In this document: positions 55,965 to 64,000 of the stretch, piece after piece
How positions within the stretch are numbered: position 1 is the stretch's first letter
Layout: each line of letters opens with the position of its first letter
Assembly: GCA_033977485.1 (NCBI GenBank)
Contig: CM066995.1
Location: 44,389,736 to 44,453,735 of the forward strand
Length of the DNA stretch: 64,000 nt
Reading direction: 5' to 3'
Source: Hydrangea macrophylla
Lineage: Eukaryota > Streptophyta > Magnoliopsida > Cornales > Hydrangeaceae
Translations under genes and position numbers: made by a program
Notes under the pieces: generated by a model
Told to the model about the DNA's origin: nothing
The model's database searches: none
The model's input: the letters and a program-made list of their open reading frames with translations, nothing else

Positions 55965-58108
55965 TGTCACGACCCATCCCACTACGCGTGGAAATAGGAC
56001 ACGTGGCACGCCACCAAGGCTCATCCAAACATCATCTAACGATACGCAGCGGAAAGAACTTTAAAACAACCCTGGGTATTTTAAAAACTTAGGGAACATT
56101 ACCCTCTGAGTTTGTAAAATCCATTGAAATCAGAGTTATAAAAAGTTTTGGCTAAAGGAAAACACTTTCAAAAGAATCAGTTTTTGAAAACAGAGGTTCA
56201 GTCGAATGCCCAGTCGACTGTACTAGGGTCCAGTCGACTGTGCCTGACAGAAACTAAAACCCTAAATCCACAACAGAGGTCCAGTCGACTGCACAGTCGA
56301 CTGCTTGGAGGAAACCAGTCGACTGCTTTTCTATTCTAAGAAGCAGTAGCCAAAATTAACAGTGTTCAGTCGACTGTCCAAGGGGTCAGTCAACTGCTTC
56401 TCTTATAATATACTTTCAGTGTCTCAAACCCACGAGGTCCAGTCGACTGACCCTGGGTCCAGTCGACTGCTCCCCTGCTGGGCAGCCTGAGTTGAAAAAT
56501 TAACAAGTCCTGCTACTCAATACCAACAACAAACACAACCACAACGGATTTTTAACGTATTAAAACATAACTACAGATGTTCATTTACAAGATTACAATA
56601 CTATAGAACTAATATATGGTTCTATTATAACATGCTACCAATCCTTACACAAGTTTCAGGATTTAAAATAAAACAACCAAAACATATACAAGTGTGAAAT
56701 CCCCGGCGTTCCTCGGCCTCACTCCTCACGATTCTTCTTGTCTTTCTTCTTACCTGCAATGGAGTACATCTCCACTGCTCAGCTATATGCTGAGCGTACA
56801 ATTCTAAATGTATGCTTATATGACAGTTCATGGTTTAAGCATCTAAAACACATAGAAATAGTCTCTGGGGTGAGTGGTACGCATTCATCCGGTCGATGCC
56901 GTAGGAGGCCCACCTCTCCCACGCATCTCGTACACTGGTTGGGCCTTCCTCCATACCAGGTACCGTGTACTGGTTGGGCCCACCTCCAATCCAGACACAA
57001 CCACAAATTCCAATTCCAACAAGATCACAATCCTCAAGGTTCGAGGAGCTTACTCCGAATGAATTTGCACCAAACTCCCCCTTTGACCCAAGTACACACA
57101 TAACATGCTCACATAAACAGTTATACGTGCTTTTATCATAATTTCACGTGCATAATTAACGGGCCTAACTAATACATGAATTTCGCCCGGATCCAAGAAT
57201 ATCAAAAGTGATGTCCAAAACATGAAAATCCATATATTTCATAGATCTAGAATTCATACCTCGTGCGAATCTCTTCAAACTTTGAAGGATCGTCTAGGGG
57301 GCTAAATAATCGTCGGATTTCGAATTTGGTACGATTCCTACAAGTTTTACCTGATTTTTCCCAAAAGTCCAAAATTAAGATTTTACAAAAACTTGGCCAA
57401 ACACGGCCTAAGTGGTACCAAAACGTAGATCTTACCTCCACGAGCTCAAATCTGAAATCTGGAGAAAATCTGACGGACGAACGGTCGCCGTTTGTCGTCG
57501 CAAAGCCCGAGGCAATATAATCTCCCTTCTCTCTCCTCTCTCTAGATATTTAGGAGTTGTGGATGAGATTTCAATCTCATCCTCATCTATATATAGAAAA
57601 ACTCTTTGGAAATTACGTTTACCTCCCCACAAGTTTCTCAAACTTCTAATTAGCTCTCGAACTTCGCACACGTTCATTTTATAACTTTACAAGTGAAAAC
57701 TATAAATTTCAAAAGTTTTCGACTAGGTTTCGTTTGGGTCCAAAATAACGTCCGAAAACTATATTCTGTGGAAATCTCTACACAACCTACCTTTTCAATT
57801 AATGTATCACTCACGTTCTCACCACAGTTCTCAAAATGATACGATCATATCCAAATTTACCAGAATTATACTACACAGGTATAATTACTATTCACTGGAA
57901 TACCAGATAAAGTCAAATAACATTTAAATCATATAAATGCCATTTACTCATGATTATGCAATATGAACTTCCATGTTCCCGTGTCCTCACTGACACCTTA
58001 CCGTTGACTCACAGTCAACCTCAATCCACCATTATCAATTAACATTGATAACCTCTCAATTTACAATTATGCATGATAAAACTATAAATTTTTGGAACGG
58101 GTGTGACA
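55965..58108 (-). repeat. gypsy 5' LTR
   Basis: Pairs with 49069-51211; adjoins the primer-binding site (55948-55959 region). Confidence 0.95.
56199..56469. repeat. CAGTCGACTG palindrome array (5' LTR)
   Basis: Same array as 49303-49573, with the first copy mutated to CAGTCGAATG. Confidence 0.95.
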
Positions 58109-58113
58109 ACTAT

Positions 58114-58659
58114 AAACTTGGTTTCCCAAGAAACCTAGGTGTTGATCTAGAAGACCACACTGATTGGTAACTAAAAGCAAACTAAGCTTGTAGCTTGTGT
58201 TCACTATCATCTCAGGATTAAGGATAAGTGTCTTATACAAGTTTGAGTGTCTATTAACTAACAGACAATATTATGTTAATAGATCATACTCAAGTCCGTC
58301 AATGTATCAAATACACTATCACATTAAACTTGGAATCAAACATTCCAATGAATGAGATTCTTCACTCTATCAAATAGAAGTTAATGTGATACAGTCTAAA
58401 CCTGATAAGTAATCCAATCTTATCATCGACTGTGACAGTTCTAAACATTCATGTAGAACACTCATATCTCCTCATACACATATCACATTCGTATATATGA
58501 GTTCCATGAACTGTTGAAGGATCAAACCCTGCTAACCATTCATCTCATGAAAACGTACATAATTGAATATAAATGATATCCATAAATAAACTAATCAAAT
58601 GACTATAAATAGTAATCGTAAGCTAACTGGTTTGAGGGCATACCCTTCAAACCCTAACA
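58114..58659 (-). repeat. copia C 5' LTR, part 2 (outer end)
   Basis: Ends ...CAAACCCTAACA on the plus strand (TGTTAGGG on the minus) followed by cggag. Confidence 0.8.
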
Positions 58660-58664
58660 CGGAG

Positions 58665-60179
58665 ATGGGTAGCTTGATTATTCTTGCATTCGTTATTTCT
58701 CATTCGTTTATTGAATATGCATAAAAGACTGATATTTTTTTAATGAACTACAATTTGTAAAAGTGTGAGAAATTTCATAAAAATGTGCATAAACAAAACT
58801 AAAAAATTTCAATGTAAGTGAGAAAGTTCACACTTATTCTGGTAATCAAAGTAAAAGAGAAATTTCACACTGATTCTGGTGATCAAAGTAAATGAGAAAT
58901 TTGATTCACAACTTCAATTCTGATGGGTTTATGTAACATTTATTTTCAGCTCGTTCAAGCAAGGTTTAGAAGAATGCAAGAACACCAACTGTGACGACAT
59001 GAGCAACATTTAGGCATACAATCTGCAATATTTTTTTTGGACTGAAGACATTACCATGGTGTAATGTATAAACAATATTTTGGCAAGTTAGTTTTTTGTA
59101 CAACGTGAATTATTGTGGATGCATTTGACAAAGACATTACTATGGCCCTTTTTTTTCCCTTCTTCCCATCAATTGCAATTTTTTTTGTTAGTATTCCAAA
59201 AAAAGGTGAGAAATTTCTCACCAAAATCTCTGTGAATAAATTGATTGTCAGAACAAAAATAAAAAATTACTCACTTTATTATACATCATTCAGTCACAAA
59301 TGATGACTTATCTCTATACTATTCTAAAAAATAAATGAGGAATTACTCACTTTGTTATTCATCATGTAGTCACAAAATGATGACTTCTCACTATGACAGT
59401 GAAAAAATATTCACACCAATAGCAGTGCCAGTGAAAAATTGTGAGAAATTTCTCACCATTCACACACGAACTGAAAAGACAACAACCCTTAACGATTGAA
59501 ATACAACATATTTGAATCTAATCTTGTTGTTAATCAGAAAATATATCAGATTTACAATAAACCAACAACAAACATATAACACAAATATCTAACCCAAAAC
59601 AAACATTTCAAATTTCAAACAACATAATTTGAGCAAAAACATTATTGGCCTCACGCATAATTCAGGGAGGCATAACTCCACATCCCTCTTTTTTAGCAAC
59701 TCATCAACACGGTTTATAATTATGCCTAAAAATCAGCAAAACAGATTATCCTACCTAAAAATAGCATATTTTAAAATTAATTAAAACAATAAAGGACATA
59801 AGGGCATGTTCGTCCAAAAAAATATTAGAATAATAGGGAAAAGAACTAATTCTTAATGTTCTATTATATCAAGGGATCAATTTCAAAACACACGATTTAA
59901 ATTGGACTTAATCCATTTTAGGCGCTAAATGGAGGACTATTTCGTAGGTTTCAATTTTTTTAACCATTATGTCTATTTCTTATCTTTTATTGACCATTGC
60001 AATTCAAAATTTGATTTTTATCTAGGGATTATTAGATATCAATCAACTATTATTAATAATTTAGATGTCAGTCACCTACTTTATTTAAATTTAAAGGAAA
60101 TTCAATTCATCTACACAAATTAAAAAGAGATCAACTTTTGATCTTTTTTGAAATAAAGAAATAACAGAATTACATTTAC
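58665..60179. other. AT-rich region with short tandem and palindromic repeats
   Basis: A ~38-bp unit is repeated at 58835-58912 (GAGAAATTTCACAC...TTCTGGT). A ~75-bp unit with TTACTCACTTT...CACAAATGATGACTT is repeated at 59265-59395. Two GTGAGAAATTTCTCAC palindromes. Looks like decayed transposon ends; no coding sequence. Confidence 0.45.
59205..59222. repeat. perfect 18-bp palindrome
   Basis: GGTGAGAAATTTCTCACC. A 16-bp core copy recurs at 59441-59456. Confidence 0.9.
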
Positions 60180-60455
60180 CCCCCTCATCTTCTTCCCCAC
60201 CACCACCACCACCAACCGCCACCACCAGCCACCACCAGCCACCACCACTACCCCCACCACACCACGACCACCAAAATGACCACCACCAACCACCACGATC
60301 ACGACCGCAACCACCACCACACCACACCACCACCACCACCATAGCCGGCCGCCATGCACACTACGACAACGACCACCGCCGCCACTACTAGCCACCACCA
60401 CATCACGACCACCAACCACCACCACGGCCACCACCACCACCACTCCGACCACAAC
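60180..60455. repeat. CCA-rich simple-sequence tract
   Basis: Mostly (CCA)n with CCACCG/CCACGA variants over about 275 bp. Glycine- or valine-rich frames across it are artefacts. Confidence 0.9.
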
Positions 60456-60717
60456 CTCTCTCTCTATATATATATGTATACATACATGAATATATATATA
60501 TAATATGGCCACCACTACCCCAACCTCTCTCTCTATCTCTTTTCAACACCACCATGGGCCTCCTCCCTCATCCACTCCCGCTAAAATAGAAAATCAAAAA
60601 ATCAAAACAAAAAAAAATGTGCGTTGGAACAACTGTCCAAACAACAGGAGTAACTCACCAAATGTATCGGGAGCAACTCACCAAACTTAATGAGCAACTC
60701 ACCAACAACTCACCAAT

Positions 60718-60889
60718 TGTTGGAATTAGGAGTTAATTTTGGATTTTCTTATTATCTTATTTATGGGTCACGTTGACCGTAGTTATGAGTGTTTATTTCT
60801 TTTTATTCTCTTTCCTTTTTCTCATTAATCTTGTAACCTATATAGCCTAGGATGTAAGTAATACAAAATTTAACTTTTCCATAATTCTA
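60718..60889 (+). repeat. copia D 5' LTR
   Basis: About 172 bp. Starts TGTTGG; the end is placed just before the primer-binding site because the second LTR is not in the window. Confidence 0.6.
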
Positions 60890-60908
60890 TTTAGTATCAG
60901 AGCCAACA

Positions 60909-60940
60909 CCTAACCCTAACCCTAACCCTAACCCTAACCC
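60909..60940. repeat. telomere-like (CCCTAA)5 tract
   Basis: CCTAACCCTAACCCTAACCC and on, 32 bp, four bases after the copia D primer-binding site. It is the 6-bp TTAGGG type, not the usual plant TTTAGGG. Confidence 0.95.
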
Positions 60941-61291
60941 TTCCTGCGCCGCAGCCTCCACCACCCTCGTCGAGACCCCCAGTCCCTGCCCCACCCTTGC
61001 CAGACCCCCCCAGCCGCAGCCGCAGCACACAGAGCCTCTCTCGGCTCTGTCGCAGCCTTTGGCTGCCTCTGTTTGCCCTCTTTTGGGCATGTTCTTCGTG
61101 ATGAACTAGAGCCTATATGTGCTCTTAGTTGTTTGTTTGGGTGAGTCGAGTGTCTGGCTGCCCCGTTGTTTTGTGGCCGAGTGTCTGGCTGTGTTTGCTC
61201 TCTTTCTTCCCAGATCTATTTTGTTTATCCTTGCAGTTGTTCTGCACTCAGATCTTTGTTCCGCACTCAGATCTTTTTTTAGCGTACTACT

Positions 61292-64000
61292 ATGGCTAAG
61301 GACACTGGTAAGGATGTCGTTACTCCGGTTCCTCATTTGGATCCTTCATTTTCTCATACTACACTGGCTCAATGTGTTACCAGTGTACTGTTAACTAGGA
61401 AGAATTTTCATGCATGGTCTAATTCTCTTCGCCTCTTCCTTGGAGGCAAACGCAAGATTGGGAGGTTCTTGGCAAGGAAAAATCACCGGGAGAATCTGAT
61501 CCTAAATATGAAGAATGGTACACTGACAATTGCATTATTCTGGGTTGGATGTTTAACTCAATGGAGGAGCGGGTCTACAACATGTTCATGTACCACCGCA
61601 ATGTTTTTGATCTATGGACTGCCCTGAATAAAATGTATGCACATGCTCACAGTGATTCCCGTATTTTTGAGCTCTATCAGGATGTTTCACACGCTTCTCA
61701 GGCCACTTTGGGACTTTCTGTTGCAGATTATTTTGGGTACCTGCAGACTCGGTGGGAGGAGCTCTCTCAGTATGAGCCTATCACCGACTTTCCTAATGAT
61801 GGTGCTGTTGAGACCAAACGCCTTGATCGTCGCCACACCTACTTGTTCTTAATGGGCCTAAAGCCCGAGTTTGATGGGTCTTTTGTCCCTATACATAGTC
61901 AGGGTGACGTTTATTTGTCCCCCAATATTACCCTTTCATCTGTCTACTATGTCCCTAATTTTGCCTATAATCTTCTTTCGGTTAATCGTCTCGTCAAAGA
62001 TCATAATTGTGTTGTTGTATTCTTACCTGATTGTTGCTATTTGCAGGACCTGACTTCGAAGAAGATTTTTGGCAGGGGGCATGAGCGTGACGGTCTATAC
62101 TACTTTATGGCTCCTTCGTCTTCTGGAATGCAAGCTACTAGTTTATCTGTTTCTATTAATTATGTCTTACCGACTTCTAATAACTATGTTTTTAGTCTTA
62201 AGACTTTGGATTTGTGGCATGCCCGTTTAGGTCATGCAAATTTTCAATACTTGTGTTGGTTATTTCCTCCTTTGAATAAAGCTTGCAAGGATTTCCATTT
62301 TCATTGTGTGGTTTGTGAATTGTCTAAACACACTCGCACTTCTTATATTCCACGCATACATAGGGCACCAAGTGCCTTTGATCTCATTCACTCAGATGTT
62401 TGGGGCCCTTCCCCTGTCACGACCTTGTCACAACACCGTTATTATGTCACGTTTATTGATGATAACACTCGCTGTACTTGGACTTATCTTATGAAGAAAT
62501 AATCTGAAGTTTTTTCGCACTTTAGAAATTTTCTGCAAATGATTAAAACTCAATTTCATACTGTTGTGCGTAATATACGGTCAGATAATGGTCGCGAGTA
62601 TATCACTGATGATTTTAGGGCTGCCCTTAACAAAGAGGGAATTCTCCAACAACTTACCTGCCCCTACACTCTTGAATAGAATGGTGTGGCGGAATGAAAA
62701 AACCGACACATCATGTCTGTGGTGAGATGTCTTTTGTGTGGTATGAATGTTCCTAAATGTTTTTGGCATATGGCCGTCCTAACTGCCACTTATCTTATTA
62801 ATCGTACTCCCAGTCGTGTCCTTGAAGGAAATGCACCTCTTCATTGTCTTAAGCCTGATGTCACTCTTTTTCCTATTTTACCATGTGTGTTTGGATGTAC
62901 TTGTTTTGTTCAAAATAGGAGTCCTACTCGAAAAAACTTGATGATAAGGCTGTTCGTTGTGTTTTCTTGGGATACTCCTCCATGTCAAAGGGGTATCGCT
63001 GTTATGATCCTATTTTCCGTCACTTATATCATTCTTTGGATGTTACTTTTCTGGAAACTGTTCCTTTTTTTCCAAGTTCCTCTCCTTCTGCAGGGCAGGC
63101 ACCGGTGGAGCCAGTTGTGGCCGATGAGTCTATTCTACCCCGTCCTGTACCTATTCTAGACTCCACCAGTGACTCCCTGCCTCCGGTTATCACTAGTGAA
63201 CCCTCGCAGGTCTATTCTCGCCGCCCACGCCCCTCTGATCCCCTGCCAACGTCTTCTCCGGATTCTGGTATCCCATCTCCTTTATCTCCTGTTGTTACTC
63301 CTGAAACTGTTTCTCCCCGTTATCCCACTCGTGTTCGTCGCCTTCTCGCTCGTTTTTTGTTGTCTGATAGCACTAACCATCCTGTTTCTAAGTATGTTTC
63401 CTATCAGGGGTTATCTCCTTCTTATCAGTCTTTTCTTAGTCATGTGGATTTGGTTCCTATTCCCTGTTCGGTTCATGAGGCTCTTCGAAATCCTAAGTAG
63501 GTGGCAGTTATGAAAGCAGAAATGGATGCTCTTCAAGGTAATCAGACATGGGAACTTGTTCCTCTTCTTGCAGGAGAGCGCACAGTAGGGTGTAAATGGG
63601 TCTTTAGCCTGAAGTATTTGGCTGATGGCACTATTGATCGCTATAAGGCTCGTTTGGTTGCTAAGGGCTTTACTCAGATTCCTGGTAAAGACTATGGTGC
63701 CACTTTTGCTCCTATGGCCAAGTTAACTACTGTTCGTCTTCTGGTCTCTTTAGCAGCTTCTTCTTCATGGCCTCTTCACCAACTCGATGTTAAGAATGCT
63801 TTTCTTAATGGTGACTTGACTGAGACTATTTATATGGATCCCCCACCAGGTTTTCGGGCTCAGGGGGAGTGTTTTGGGAAGGTTTGTCGCCTCTGCAAGT
63901 CTCTTTATGGCCTTAGGCAATCTCCTCGTGCTTGGTTTAGTCGCTTTAGTGATGTCATTCTCGGTATGGGGTTTACTCGGTGCCATTCTGATCACACGTG
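61292..64000 (+). pseudogene. copia D gag-pol (broken, truncated by window)
   Basis: ATG at 61292. The gag N-terminus has a frameshift near 61470, and gag continues to MGLKPEF (about 61870). An in-frame deletion then joins it to the protease end (VPIHSQGDV), removing the zinc knuckle and the protease Asp-Ser-Gly. Integrase follows (WHARLGHANF...CVVCELSKH, HSDVWGP), with stops at 62500, near 62678 and near 62695, and a frameshift near 62945. A Ser/Pro-rich linker follows. RT begins about 63500 after a TAG (63498) and is open to the window end (GCKWVFSLKYLADG, FLNGDLTETIYMDPPPGF, SLYGLRQSPRAW). Confidence 0.85.

Larger units (their letters stand above)
49069..58108 (-). mobile_element. Ty3/gypsy retrotransposon, Tekay/Del-type chromovirus, young
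   Basis: LTRs of 2,143 and 2,144 bp (49069-51211, 55965-58108) differ at about 14 positions by eye (about 0.7%). Perfect target duplication actat (49064-49068, 58109-58113). Minus-strand primer-binding site TGGTATCAGAGC next to the right LTR and purine tract TTGGAGGGGAGA next to the left. A single gag-pol frame with a C-terminal chromodomain-like end is broken by one stop codon only. Inserted into the copia C 5' LTR. Confidence 0.95.
45495..58659 (-). mobile_element. copia C, internally deleted, with a gypsy nested in its 5' LTR
   Basis: Perfect target duplication cggag (45490-45494, 58660-58664). The right (5') LTR starts at 48007, beside a minus-strand primer-binding site (actggtatcagagcc, rc at 47992-48006), and ends at 58659, split by a gypsy element (49069-58108); rejoined it is about 1.6 kb. 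The left (3') LTR keeps only its last ~343 bp (45495-45837) and is fused straight to gag, so everything from mid-gag through pol to most of the 3' LTR is deleted. Confidence 0.85.
60718..64000 (+). mobile_element. copia D, 5' part (continues past window)
   Basis: A short 5' LTR (60718-about 60889, starting TGTTGGAATTAG), a mutated primer-binding site TAGTATCAGAGCC (60892), leader, then gag, integrase and RT. The 3' half lies outside the window. Confidence 0.8.

Noticed and set aside
60091..60515. Long Gly/Val/Trp-rich open frames on the minus strand
   Set aside because: They are translations of the CCA simple-sequence tract in unused frames; no start context or domain.

Overview
The window is nuclear DNA of a flowering plant, most likely a eudicot. 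It is AT-rich, its one host gene has plant-type introns, and it carries Ty1/copia, Ty3/gypsy (Tekay and Ogre-like), L1-type LINE, hAT, CACTA, Stowaway, TRIM and SINE sequences. The species cannot be named from sequence alone. Nearly every long open frame is transposon-derived.

Host gene: I find one conserved single-copy gene, on the minus strand. It is an ascorbate-peroxidase-related heme peroxidase (APX-R/APX6) whose ten exons lie between 41950 (ATG) and 20617 (stop). All ten join in frame to a 323-residue protein with no stop. Intron 2 (26217-41204) is about 15 kb and is packed with nested transposons. Introns 7-9 hold a cluster of one MITE family, and a palindromic MITE sits about 130 bp upstream of the start codon.

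Layout. 1-7558: Ogre-like LTR, solo LTR, CACTA terminus, Stowaway and hAT-like MITEs. 7564-20440: a copia element (plus) whose leader is interrupted by a 6.2-kb LINE (minus, 16-bp target duplication). Its gag start codon seems to lie in the LTR and to be spliced over the LINE. 20617-41950: APX-R. Intron 2 holds two GC-rich hAT elements, a mini-copia, a copia gag-integrase remnant split by a TRIM that itself contains two hAT MITEs, and a pol-less gypsy derivative (32763-40139) with a complete copia (33340-38450) in its 5' LTR. 42077-45489: promoter-side MITEs and two SINEs. 45495-58659: an internally deleted copia (minus) with about 1.6-kb LTRs, into whose 5' LTR a young, nearly intact Tekay-type gypsy (49069-58108) has inserted. 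58665-60717: low-complexity and palindromic repeats. 60718-64000: the 5' part of a further degenerate copia running off the window.

Of most interest: the APX-R gene assembled across a 15-kb transposon nest (with a GC-AG intron and a twin-arginine lumen-type signal); the LTR-encoded, spliced gag start; and two unrelated elements that both carry arrays of short perfect palindromes in the transcribed LTR/leader. Time and expression statements are inferences; LTR differences were counted by eye.
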